Shown here piece after piece: positions 1-10,793 of a stretch of DNA of 64,000 nucleotides (position 1 is the first letter of the stretch; the number at the start of each line of letters is the position of its first letter). A model generated the notes under the pieces. That model had not been told where the DNA came from. It saw only the letters and a program-made list of their open reading frames with translations, and searched no databases. The position numbers were made by a program, and so were the translations under genes. This stretch comes from Agrocybe praecox (Eukaryota > Basidiomycota > Agaricomycetes > Agaricales > Agrocybaceae): NCBI GenBank assembly GCA_964017145.1, contig OZ024842.1, forward strand, positions 2,108,001-2,172,000, read 5' to 3'.

Positions 1-453
1 TCTGTGTCGACGAGAGGGAAAGCAAGTGGTCGGAATAGAATGTTGCCAATTTGATGTGTTAGTCTAAGAGAAATAAGCGCCTGGAGGAGGAGGAGAATTT
101 CAGAGGGACTTACAGTAGAAAGGAAACAACCATAGATTGTGAGGGTCAAGCAAAAAGAAACGCCGTCCGCTGTGGGCGGTTCAAATTTCTCTCCTTTGCT
201 CCAGTTACGTAATTTCTCACGCTCGTATCTCGGCCAATAGCAATAACCCAATAACCGCTGTCATCTTGCTCTAAGTACGTCCATATGTCTCATTTCTAAC
301 CGTTCAAAATACTCTGTACGCCCTCTCCCACCGCAACGTCAGAACACCGCAGCCGCCACAGGCATGAGTCGTCTTCACTTTCTCGCAACCGTAAAAGAAC
401 CCCACTTGACCGTTCTCTCTCACTATTTTTCACCATTTCAATTTTAAGCTCTC
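1..453. other. gene-free left edge
   Basis: No reading frame of useful length and no recognisable RNA gene is seen. The stretch is pyrimidine-rich from about 290 on. It probably holds the 3' flank of the AP-4 epsilon gene and the promoter or UTR of a gene lying to the left of the window. Confidence 0.4.
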
Positions 454-3400
454 CTATAAAACAAATTCATCAAATTTAGCTTTTGCGTTTTTCGCCAGTA
501 ACATACCTATGAATGGAGGAAGATCAGCGGAGGCCACCCGAAGATGACGTCCTTCGACTCTTTGAAGCCGCCTTGTCAAGTTATCTATCGATGTATCACA
601 CCACCCACGCAAATCACAAGCTGTTTGGAGTGAATTCCACAAATCTTCAAAGTCCATCTCCTCGGTCTCAAGTGATTCATGACGGACTGAGGTATCCACC
701 GGGAAGGGCGATTCAAGACTGATAAGATCGACCCGAGTCGCCTGGAAACAAAATTCAGTAAATTTTCCCTGCGCCAAGAGAACGCATACCTCGGTATAGC
801 GAGTCTGTGTCTTCTTTGTCTGGGACGATTCAGAGGGGCTATAGCGCTCTTCGGATAACCGTAGGTCATTAAACGAGTTTGCTAATGCGAGGTGTCCAGC
901 CGTCAATGGCAAACTACTGTCATCTGACAAGATACCAGATTCGAAGTTTGAAAGGCCTTTACGGGGACTCGTTCCCATCCTAGAGTTCCTCAGAGGAGCA
1001 GGAATTTCTGGTCGAGCATATGCTGCATATTTGAGAGCTCCGACTGGTCGAGAAGATCTCGAAGAAGAGCGTGAATATGGGGAAGTCGATCGTATACTTT
1101 CAGATATCTGGTTTGGACGATAATTTTCCAGCGCGATTAGGAAATCTGGGAGCTAGTGATATCTGGGGTGAATTTCGTAAATACTATGCGGCGTGTAAAA
1201 TTTACTCACAGATGATGTCTGTAGATTTTCAATAATCTGTATTAGGCCGTCCTTGTTCTGAGAAAAATCAAGGAACTGTTTGCAACGCTGATTCAAAGTT
1301 AATCAATGGAATCCTACTTCTTAAAAGTAAATAAGTATACCAGTCGTGTGGCGCGTGATTTGGATTGTGATAATTCATTCACGACCTGTAAGACGTCCGC
1401 TGGGACCTCGTCGCATTCAGCCACAAGTCGAATCATGGCAATCAATAATGGCTCTTGAACTATGGCTAAAACACGGTGAGAAAGTCAAAGTAAGACGTGT
1501 CATATAACCATCACGCTTACTGGAGCATGTTCTCAGCCTCGACACCAGTGAAGAAAGAATCCGAGAAGGAGATGGTAATGATTTGGCTACTTCGGTCAAC
1601 AAAGCAGTTGCGATGACCAAGGCCGTTGGACCCAAATCATTTTGCTCATCTATCAGCTGTTCTATTAGATAGTCAGAGAAAGACGTAAGGAAGACAGAGT
1701 GTTCTATATATCGAATGAATGAGAGGATATCAATCTGTGTGTAATGATGAAGGTCTTTACCTGATACGTGGGCATTATTTAACGCTATTTCTATCACCTC
1801 TTTGAAAATAGGTAACGGCTTCATACCGCTTTCTAGGTGGTTAATCAATTCAAGCACTTGTCTTGCATATTCATCCCCTTCTGAGGCGTGACGAACAAAC
1901 CCAATGCTGAGAACACGAGCGGCAAATGTAGCTCTTTCCGTGGCATCGGGTTTCTTTTTCATCAAGAGGGATATTTGCGCGTCCAGAATGGCAGGGTCTA
2001 CTTTATTGACCACACGAAGGGCCTAAATCAACCAACGGAAGTTAATAGGATGCCGACGGCAATGAATACGAATACAGAGTCAGACGCACCTTGCGAGAAA
2101 CCTCCTCATCAGGATACTCCAAAAGCTGCATAATTCGTTCAAATTCTAAAGCATCCAAAACAGGCTCATATTCCGGTGACGTCCCAGCCCAGCAACTGGC
2201 GTCAATTTGCTCGAGACAGGAGACAAAGAGGTAAATATCGTTGGGATTATGCGAAACTAATAGATGGCGTATACATTGCACGGAGGACACCCCTTTAGAT
2301 TTCTCTAGTTCGATTAGGATAGGTGTCCTGATCTGGCTTAGGGCAATAAAAATTCCCCGTATGATAGTTTTTGACGCGGGACTGAGGACAGTATGCTGAC
2401 AAGCGCCTTGAAGGACGTCATAGAACAAAGAGACGTTCGAGGGAATTATTCTAAGGGAATGGTCAGTAGAAAGCCAAACGAGGAATCGTAGAAAAGTAGG
2501 AAAAGAATGCTCACTCGAGACTTCGGAAACTTTTCAGGATATCGATGATGAGACTATCATCCGAATTAACATATGCAGTCTCCTTCTCCAAAAGCTGGTT
2601 GATAGCATTGGATAGAGGAGCATCCTGGAGGAAGACACTCAGGAAACGCACAAGGAATCATTTTTGCAATCTTACTGTTGGAAACTCTTCCGCGAGAACC
2701 AAAGCAGCTTTTACGACAGGATAGTCTTGGTCTTGCAACCCTTCGACGATAGAGTCATGGATATGATCTAACAAGGTTCTATCGCAAACTGAAAGTGCAC
2801 GCAAAGCAAAAAAGGCCCTCCTTCTCACTTGAGAGCTACATTGAGGGATCCGGTTAGCATTTGAGAGGAACGCAACAAAGGTACCAAGTGTACCTACTAG
2901 TCATGTACCAGTAATTCGTGTAAAAGAGACTGGACAGCAGGAATAACGTCTTCGTTTGGTGACACAATGAGATTATTCAGAGCCATACATATTAGGGAAA
3001 TATCATTCGATTCAAGGTCCTTGGAAAAAGTTAGGGATGTTTGCAAATATTGAATAAGGCTACTGCACTTTTCGAAGTGTATTGATGAGCATGAGTCGGA
3101 GTTCATGATGGAGAGGCATAATCTCAGAGCAAAACAAGTAACCTGTGTCATCAGTAAGCTTATGTACGTGGAACGACCCACGAAAGCGAACCTAGTCTTT
3201 TCTCCTCGATGGTCCTTCCCGCCTCTGCCAGATTTATTGCATGAGGAAACGCAAAGTCAAATGCATCCGCAGCAATAAAGCCCGGGCTGACGGTATGGTA
3301 ACAATATAGGAGAATAATTAGACATTCTTTGCATTTATCCTTAATTACGTTTTTAGTGAACACAGTTAAGTCATTCGGACAAAGAAGACGTACAAGGGCA

Positions 3401-3896
3401 AGTTTGGGGTGTGATAACTGGGCTTGGATTGACTTTATTTCCAGGAAAATGTGCTGGTCCGCAGACTGAACCGAGAGTGCAGATTCCACTTTGCGAACAA
3501 TAACATAGTGTGCCCTGCTTAGCGCCCCCGATGAGTGAAACGGTACATCCATGTTACCTAGATTATATTTCCACCGTCGCGTTCATACCAAATTGAAGAT
3601 ACCCTAAGTTTGAATAGATGAACGTGGGCAAGGAGGTTGCGAAAAAGATGTCAGGAAAAGGCAGAGCAATTAACCAATATTGATATTGAAAGAGGGATCA
3701 AGATTATTGGATGACCATGCAAGCCGACTCTGGGATGTAAGTAAGTCGTCAAGCGCGTCAAGCCTCAAGAGGAACTCACCTTATTATGTAATCGCATAAT
3801 GAACAGTACCAAGCGGGGCATTTCGCGCTCGCTCATACCACTACCAGCACCGCCATCGCATTGATTGATTGACGCTGAGTACACATATGGACTCAT
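454..3896 (-). CDS. AP-4 complex subunit epsilon (large adaptin)
   Basis: This is a large adaptin of a heterotetrameric coat adaptor that sorts cargo at the trans-Golgi. The N-terminal region (about 3550-2900) reads as an adaptin ARM solenoid: FHSSGALSRAHY, KECLIILLYCY, PHAINLAEAG, EEKRLG, then CMALNNLIVSPNEDVIPAVQ. The pattern KEC...YC...HAI.LA..G...EKR.G and the later YDVL block fit epsilon better than AP-1 gamma, AP-2 alpha or AP-3 delta. The C-terminal part (978-454) has a serine-rich linker and a conserved-looking RGWCDTSIDNLTRRLQ segment. The gene is cut by many ~50 bp introns; a 48 bp intron probably lies near 745-795. The start is uncertain: an in-frame ATG at 3896 begins a leader (MSPYVYSAS...) spliced to the adaptin body; 3836 or 3552 are alternatives. 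The start lies 83 bp from the divergent Bub2 start, so the two probably share a promoter. Encoded length is roughly 900 residues, near the family norm. Confidence 0.75.
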
Positions 3897-3979
3897 AGAT
3901 TACAACTCAAGGCGGAAACATCTTTGTATACCCTTGTGGACTGGTACCACTTCTCCAAGATCTATAAACTTGATACCAA
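3897..3979. promoter_or_regulatory. compact bidirectional promoter, AP-4 epsilon / Bub2
   Basis: Only 83 bp separate the two divergent start codons (3896 minus, 3980 plus). Both 5' UTRs and both promoters must lie here or inside the neighbouring coding sequence. No clear TATA box is seen. If the adaptin start is really the downstream ATG at 3552 the gap is larger. Confidence 0.45.
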
Positions 3980-5219
3980 ATGTCGGCCGCAACCGCCCAC
4001 TCGTTCAACAAGCTTCTTAGCCAACCCAAGGCGGTTTCAAAGTCTCGTGCAACTGGCGAGATAGATGACGGCGTAAAAAAGCTTCGGCGTATGATACTTG
4101 TTGAAGGCATACCATCTGCTGTTGTACGCATTCATTCCCCATTGCTTTCCGTGAACAATTGTCCCAAACTGTTAGTAGGACCCCACTCTTCGGCCAAGGA
4201 TTTGGAAAATTCTGTTGCGAGTGAATGAACTCCCAACCGACACCTATTTGTATTATGTTTCTCGCGGCCCATGTCAAGTGAGAGAAAAGATCAGAAACGA
4301 CACATTTCGGTATGTATTGCCATTCTCGCAAAATCCTCTTGAAGTGCTCAAGTCCTGCAGTACGTTAGCTACAGACAAAGGCTTCAAGGAACGTGTACGC
4401 GAAGACATGCTTGTTCGTCTGCTAGATGCGTTTGTATGGAGAAGCCATGGTGAGCCTTTTTGTCTGATCCCCGAAGTTATCTAAAAAATACCTGTAGATA
4501 GACAAGAAACAGAAACAGAGCAACTGGACTTTACATACGTTCAAGGAATGAACGTTCTTGCTGCCCCTTTCCTTTATACTATGCCATCTGAGATGGAGGC
4601 TTTCTTCTGCTTTTCTAAGTTCATCGAGGAGTCCTGTCCTCTCTATGTACAGCCGACTTTGGAGGGTGTCCATCGCGGTTTGAAGGTAATTCATTCTCAT
4701 TTCAAAACCTCTTAGAATGAATCTCATTTGTAATTCCTAGCTCCTCGATCGATGCCTCCAATTTGTTGACCCTGAATTATTCGGACACCTTAGATCCAAG
4801 AATCTATCTGCTGAGATCTATGCTTTTCCATGTATGTATATTTTACATTACGATAAATTACCCTCCTGATCCCTCAACTCGCCCGATAGCCGTTTTAACG
4901 CTGTGTGCATGCACTCCTCCTCTTGACCAGGTGCTTCAACTATGGGACTTCCTTCTTGCCTTTGGGGTTCACCTGAACGTCCTTTGCGTTATTGCCCAAC
5001 TTCTATTGATGAGAGATGAAGTGATGGCTTCATCAAGGTAAGTATCGATCCCTTTTGATAACCTGTGTAATCTAAGAACCTTTTAGTCCCATGCGCCTCT
5101 TACGGACGTTTCCGCCTCTAGAAGCCTTGCCTGTTATCGGTATCGCTGTTACTCTAGTGCGCGATCTACCCCCAGAGCTATACGAAGAATTAGTCAAGCA
5201 TCCTTTCGAAGTAAGGTGA
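3980..5219 (+). CDS. BUB2: TBC-domain GTPase-activating protein, Bub2/Cdc16 family
   Basis: It is the GAP subunit that, with Bfa1/Byr4, keeps the Tem1/Spg1 GTPase off and so holds mitotic exit and septation until the spindle is positioned; it acts at the spindle pole body. The spliced product is about 330 residues, mostly one TBC domain. Seen: LRRMILVEGIPSAV then DPTLRPRIWKILL (motif A), RNDTFRTL carrying the arginine finger, YVQGMNVLAAPF carrying the glutamine finger, and LWDFLLAFGVHLNVL. Both catalytic fingers are present, so the GAP should be active. The second exon must start after the acceptor TAG near 4171, which restores the DPTLRPRIWK frame; other readings hit a stop. The last exon begins near 5087 and ends in HPFEVR. 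It is divergent from AP-4 epsilon and convergent with the bZIP gene. Confidence 0.9.
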
Positions 5220-5373
5220 TTGTGTCCTCCTGAAGCTGGACACCTGGCTATTCGAATAATCCGCTGTGCAAAACTTGCTGTCTGTTTGTGCTTTCCTGAT
5301 TTGCTGTTACAATTGTATTACCACACATAATGTACAAGATGCCCTAATAAAAAAATACTAACGATAACTGAAA

Positions 5374-6093
5374 CTATGGTCTATGGTTATAGGTGGATGT
5401 GGTGGATGTTGATCGTAATCCAGACATCCTAGGTTGGGTGCGAGAATATTCATCACTATCGTCCTCGATTACTCCGTCGTGCCCAAGAGCATCGCAGTCA
5501 AGCATCCCGCCGCAGCATTCCTCTTCCTCCTCAGAATCAGGACTACGGCTCCTGAAATGAGATACCGCTGTATTGGGTGATTCGGAAGAAAATGGAGGGG
5601 TATTTTCGACATAGAAATGTTTTTTTCCGAAAGTGTTTGAGGGGTGGGTATCTTTTGCTTGTGTTTGGTTTTCGAGAGGCACTTGAGCGCTTATTTGAGA
5701 TGGGAGAGAAGCTGAGGTCGTGATTGGCTCGTTTGTTTGGGTATCACCAAATGCTAATCGTTGAAATTTTGCAAGCGAAGCGGCTGTAAGTGCAATGTTA
5801 TGCAGTAAATCTTTGGAGGCTTCTGCCTTTAGAATTTAATGCATTAGAAACGTTCGTTCACATGCGCGTGTTTCCTACCCACTCACTGTCTCTGGTAATA
5901 ATATGGCAGGATTTGCGAGACGAGCTCGTGTCTGCATGAGTTCGTGGCGTAGTTGTGCGTTCTCCTCCTCAGCCCTACGACATCTTTCCTCAAGACTCGT
6001 GACGTACGAAGCCTTGCGAGCTCTATAATCTCGTTGTTGTACAAGGCTCCTTGTCGGAGGGATAGTCATGTCTTTCTTGCGGCCTCGAGTCAT
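5374..6093 (-). CDS. bZIP transcription factor
   Basis: A small nuclear DNA-binding protein of about 220 residues in two exons. Exon 1 starts at 6093 and carries a bZIP region at residues ~1-60: basic RGRKK..., QQRDYRARKASYVTSLEERCRRAEEENAQLRHEL, where RxxRxRK-type basic residues run into a leucine-zipper heptad. The donor is after LPET; the second exon resumes as EASKDLLHNIALTAASLAKFQRL and then becomes low-complexity, with an acidic run (DSEEEEECC) and a Ser/Thr/Tyr-rich tail. The canonical N-x-x-A-A-x-x-C/S-R basic signature is altered here (QQRDYRARK), so the binding specificity cannot be predicted. It is convergent with Bub2 (154 bp between stops) and divergent from the amino acid permease across 409 bp; regulation of that neighbour is possible but unproven. 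Confidence 0.85.
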
Positions 6094-6502
6094 AGTTGCT
6101 AGAGAATGGATACATCTAGGAAGGTTGAGGGGAATTTGAGTTAGAGGATACTAACCTTGAAGAGGTATCACTTGGGGCAATTATGATGCAAGATGTCGCA
6201 AAAATCAAAATCACAATCAAAATGGGAAAGTCTTTTTTTGGATCAAGCTTAAGCATAACTTAAACTTAAACTGGCACATTCATGATATCGGACTCTGCTT
6301 ACAGGAGACTATCCCAGGAGACTATCCCCCGTCCATGCGCTTTACAAATAATTCACCACTCACCGCAGGACACGGTATATATTCACTAAATATAGGGCCG
6401 GTTTGACATGACTCAAGAGTGGTCTCCGTGTTCATAGGCCCACCATGATATTAATATCACTCCTTGACCCCTAACAGGATATAGGCTGCTTGACGATTCA
6501 AT
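6094..6502. other. divergent promoter region, bZIP / amino acid permease
   Basis: The 409 bp contain no coding sequence that I can support. Two near copies of AGGAGACTATCCC occur side by side at 6303-6328, and TATA-like AT-rich stretches lie near 6375-6395. The repeated element could be a regulatory site for either gene; this is inference. Confidence 0.4.
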
Positions 6503-8659
6503 ATGCACCGACATGATGCACCCTACCAACGACTGGCCATGGACGAGAATATTACAGAAGTTTCTGTCGACCGTCAAAATGATTTGAGCCCTGTCAATAG
6601 CGCACGGCGTGGCTTGAAAGAAAGACAGTTAGTTTGTATTCGAGACACAAAATGACCAATATCTGACTATAACGATCTCAGCTTGTCGATGATAGCTCTG
6701 GCAGGGATGATTGGAACGGGTCTCTTCCTTTCTAGTGGAACAGCTCTAGCCCATGCGGGTCCACTTGGCTGTTTACTAGCGTTTCTGATAGTAAGGCTTG
6801 CTAAATTCCTTCAACCAAGACATGTGCTTACTGATACAAAGATGGGCACTGTAACCGCTGCCATGGGTAAGTATTGAATTTCGACAATGTGTCATTCGAT
6901 ACCAACTGTCGGACAGCATATATTTCTGCTGAAATGTCAGCATTTAAACCCGTCGAAGGAGGGTTTACTAGGCACGCTAGTATGTGGCTCGACAGAAGTA
7001 GTGGTATTGCAATAGGGTGCGTCGTATGCTGCTGTAATACTTTCTCTGGAATTCTTAACGACGCCTAAAAGATGGAATTTTTGGTACTCTATGGCTGTGA
7101 CAATGCCAACTGAGATCAGCGCAGCCACGACCCTATTGAGTTTCTGGGCACCTAGCTTGAGTCCAGTTATACCGATAAGGTTTGGCTCTAAACCTAATAA
7201 TTCTTTTTGGATATTGAACTTGGTTACAGCATCCTGTTGGTCATCATCGCAGTCATCAACTTTTCTCCCGTTCGGGTGTACGGTGAATTTGAATTTTTCC
7301 TGGCTTTCTGTAAGGTCTGTTTTTGGTATTATTTTCTTACTTTGACGGACGTTAAAATGTGCCTAACATAGATCGCTCTTATAATATGTTTCGTAATTGG
7401 GGGCTTGGTTTTTGACCTTGGTGGTTTTCCACCTCATGAACGCATCGGTTTCCGCTACTGGTCTGATCCACATACCCTGTTCCGTGAACACAAGGTTTCT
7501 GGAAATCTTGGTCGTTTTTTAGGTTTCTGGTCAGCCATGATTTCAGCCGCTTTTGCCTACGGAAACGTGCAAGTTGTAGCGATCGCCGGCGCCGAGACCA
7601 AAAATCCACGTAAATCGATTCCTGCTGCTCTCAAAAAGACTTTTGCCAGAGTTGTCGTCTTTTATGTCGCATCGATTTTTGTAATCTCATTGACAATACC
7701 TTCGAACGATTCTCGTCTTGACCAACCCACAGGAACTGTGGCTCATAGTCCTTTCGTAATCGCTTTCAGTGGTGCCGGTATCAAGGTAGCTCTCTTTGTA
7801 ATACCGTCAAAATGATAATAACTTATTGTTTCATAGGCTATCCCGTCCATTGTTACTGCTGTGGTATGTCAGAGTAACGTCCGGATCAACTAAGCACTTA
7901 GTGTCTCGACAGGTTTTCAGCTCTGCATTCAGTTCCGGAAATGCGTGCACATTTCTTGCTTCCCGTACACTTCATGGGCTTGCTATGGATGGGCATGCCC
8001 CGTCATTCTTTCTTCCAATGAATCGTTACGGCGTGCCATACAGAGCTGTGGCAGCATCCGTCGTCTGGGGTGCAATTGCCTATACAAGCGTACATAACGG
8101 CGCATTCCAGGTCCGTTTGAGAAAGGTTCGTTACGGTTCTTCAGCACTCACTCGTATTTTTCCCTAGGTTTTTGTCTGGCTTGCAGCATTAGTTACGACA
8201 GCAGGCATTGTCTGTTGGGTTGTGATTTGTTTGACTTATCTCCGATTTTTCAAAGCCCTGGCCACTCAAGGCATTTCAAGAAACGTGCTACCATATAGGA
8301 GTCCGTTTCAACCGTACATTACGGTGCGTATTTTTTGTTTATAAGAGCGGAATTGTGTTATAACTCTCTACTACTAGTATTACGCTCTCATCATGAATGT
8401 TTTAATTCTAATTTTTAGTGGCTGGGATTCTTTTTTCCCGAAATTTGACGTCACGGGCTTTTTCTCCAATTACTCTAACTGGTGGGTATCGTCAATAGAT
8501 AATTTCCTGTCATCATTTTGAACTCTACTTTGTAGCTTCCTATACCCCATTCTTTATTTGGGCTGTAAACTATGGCTTAAGGACAAAATCATTCCCTTAG
8601 TGAGGATCGACATCGACGGTGAACTCGAATTGATAGGATCTGAGGCAAGACCAGATTGA
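6503..8659 (+). CDS. amino acid permease (APC superfamily, fungal AAP type)
   Basis: A plasma-membrane proton-coupled amino acid importer with about 12 membrane spans. Around ten exons splice into one open product of about 540 residues. The cytoplasmic N-terminus ends in RRGLKERH, followed by TM1 LSMIALAGMIGTGLFLSSG, the hallmark of this family. Further landmarks: FKPVEGGFTRHAS, WYSMAVTMPTEISAA, INFSPVRVYGEFEFFLAF, DLGGFPPHERIGFRYW, QVVAIAGAETKNPRKSIP, IPSNDSRL, FSSGNACTFLASRTLHGLAMDGHAP. The C-terminal cytoplasmic tail ends IDIDGELELIGSEARPD. Unspliced frames look broken at 6800-7230, but three introns (donors near 6791, 6867 and 7018) and a fourth at about 7179-7231 restore the conserved frame, so this is not a pseudogene. 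The substrate range cannot be told from sequence. The start at 6503 is the first ATG in frame with the family N-terminus. Confidence 0.88.
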
Positions 8660-8750
8660 AAATTTAGTACATAGAGAAATTATAACTAAACACAATTTGC
8701 TGTCATTTATGCATCTACATAATCATACTCGGCTGTGAGAAGACTACAGC

Positions 8751-10398
8751 CTATTGCAGGGCAATTTCATCTATCGCGAGAGAAGTGTTCCAGACTCTGT
8801 ACAAGAGCTGTCGAAGTAACACTTGACATCCAGGGCTTTGTGTGATGCAATGAACACCCGCTACGGGAAACCCATTGATGTTATTCGCCTGTTGCTTGCC
8901 TAAATCTTCGTTGTGGTGAAGATCCTCTGCATTTTTCTGGGCTTCCGAACGATTCGCCCCGGGTGCGTATGCAGATTCATCTTCCCGACGGTCGACTACC
9001 AGCATTCCTCGTGTAATTTCTCCGGTTCTGAGGAAGGCAGGAAATTTGAATGAAATTGATAAGGTAGATGCCCATGACTTACCTCTCGATATCGAAAATG
9101 CGGTGCTTGCCTTGCCAGCCAATAGCTAGTCCAGGGCTCTCATTTTCGGGAAAAGGGGGATTCTCAATCGCACACCAGACGGCAACAATGTCGTGCAATT
9201 CCATGGCATCCTTACCGAATTGTAGCATGATTTCTCTAGTTCTTTCTAAGAAAGAGCTGGTGAAGTGTGTGATAGGCGACTTGTTCCCAGCCACAGAGGG
9301 TACTTTGGTGTTTTCGAAAGCTTCGTCAATAACCTTTCTGTATAAGGGGAATGGTAGTTCATGGGAAGAAGTCGTATCCAAAGTCAGCAAGATAAACCTA
9401 TCCAAAGGAAGGCCGTCATGCAAAGGCGTAGAAAAAAGCAATTCCTTCACAGCAAATGGGTCTGCATAGAAGTTGACTATAGAAAAAACAGTAAGCATCG
9501 GCGCATGATTGGAAAATATCCATACTCACATTCAGCAACCGGGCTAGTGTTTCCGGGAACGTCCAGGGCGCCGCCCATGCAGATTACTCGGCCAATGCGC
9601 TCCCTCACGAGTTTGCTGTCTTTGTGCATCATCAACGCTAGATTAGTCATGGGACCCAAGACGATATAGGACACCGTCCGTGGAGGGTAAGACCTAAGTA
9701 TATCGAGCGATGCATCGACACCAGACTGGTCGGATATAGTTAAATACGGATGATCAGGCCCCAACGAAGAATATGATATCTCTGGATGTCGTTCTGTAAT
9801 ATCACCAAGACCATCTCTATTACTTTGACTTCAGTATTTTTTCTAAGATCGAGACGGGGAGTAGAGGACCTCCCGTGAAAATATTGAGCCATGTGAATTT
9901 CACCCTGTAGAGGTGCATGACTTCCTCTCAGCAGAATGGGCTTTCTGCCAGAATTAAAATTAGAAAATCTATTTTTATCAGATGGATTGAGTTTTAGATG
10001 AAGTTCGATGGCTCGATAAGCTTTCAGGATATTGGTACTGGACAGATGATTAGCGTGACTTTCGTATGTATTGGTGTAGGGGGAACATACTAGGACGATT
10101 CTAAGTCCGTGTTGCCTGATCGGTGGAATTATTAGGACCAATTGTTTAAATATTGGTGTAGCACTCACCATATGTAACATTGAATGCGATAATATCGAGC
10201 TTAGGGGACGCTATCGCAAATAGGCTGAAGTAAAATCAGTACACATGATAGTCAGTGATAAGGAGGCAAACATTGCAATAATATCGTCGACCCCAGGGTC
10301 TGTGTCGACTGAGGAGCAAGGAATCAGTAAAACGGCCAAGATGGACAGGTGATCTGACCCCCACTGATTACCGGTATACGGGAGCTGGAAGAAGACAT
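8751..10398 (-). CDS. inosine-uridine preferring nucleoside hydrolase
   Basis: It hydrolyses nucleosides (uridine, inosine and related) to base plus ribose for salvage. The N-terminal Ca-binding signature is VDTDPGVDDIIAI, created by splicing MSSSSSRIPVISG to VDTDPG with the donor GTCAG near 10355. Then follow LDIIAFNVTYGNTDLESS, the LRGSHAPL segment, HGRDGLGDI, VLGPMTNLAL, VICMGGALDVPGNTSPVAE, NFYADPFAV and ELHDIVAVWCAI. The last block (ELHDIVAVW) supplies the second metal-binding aspartate. At least seven introns. Product about 400 residues, slightly longer than bacterial enzymes because of a C-terminal extension with a charged Asn/Glu-rich loop. It is convergent with the permease and divergent from RACK1. 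Functionally it pairs with the two CNT nucleoside carriers at 43.6-48.9 kb, although they are not adjacent. Confidence 0.88.
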
Positions 10399-10793
10399 TA
10401 TGAAAGAATTTTCAGATCTACACAACTTGTACGCCCTTTTTATAAATATTTGAGGGTTCGGATAAGATCAAATTCAAGAGATACGAAAACAGGGGCGCTA
10501 GATAAGTGCCGGAGGACCTGAGACGCTGATTTTCACGGTGGGGTGGGGTTTCGAAAAAACGATTTGAGGCACACGTAAACGGACAGGCAACGGTAAAATG
10601 ACATTCGGACAGCAAAACAGGATATTCCTTGAATGCATGCGGAAAAGAAAGGGCATGATGAGGGCGACAGCCGGATAACAGGATTTTGCCGGGAACTATA
10701 CAGTCACGCTTGTCACAGTGGCTTGTGTGACAGTGACGGAGCGGTTTGGCGTGATGAGTGAAGACTGTCGCCGTCTAACTCACCGACAACAAA
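10399..10793. promoter_or_regulatory. divergent promoter, nucleoside hydrolase / RACK1
   Basis: 395 bp without coding sequence. An inverted repeat TGTCACA (10711-10717) / TGTGACA (10726-10732) lies 62-83 bp before the RACK1 start and is flanked by further GTCAC/GTGAC half sites. It could bind a dimeric regulator. This is inferred from symmetry only. Confidence 0.4.

Noticed and set aside
6683..7345. Amino acid permease looks broken by stops and frame changes
   Set aside because: Short introns with proper GT..AG and phase restore the conserved family sequence without loss.
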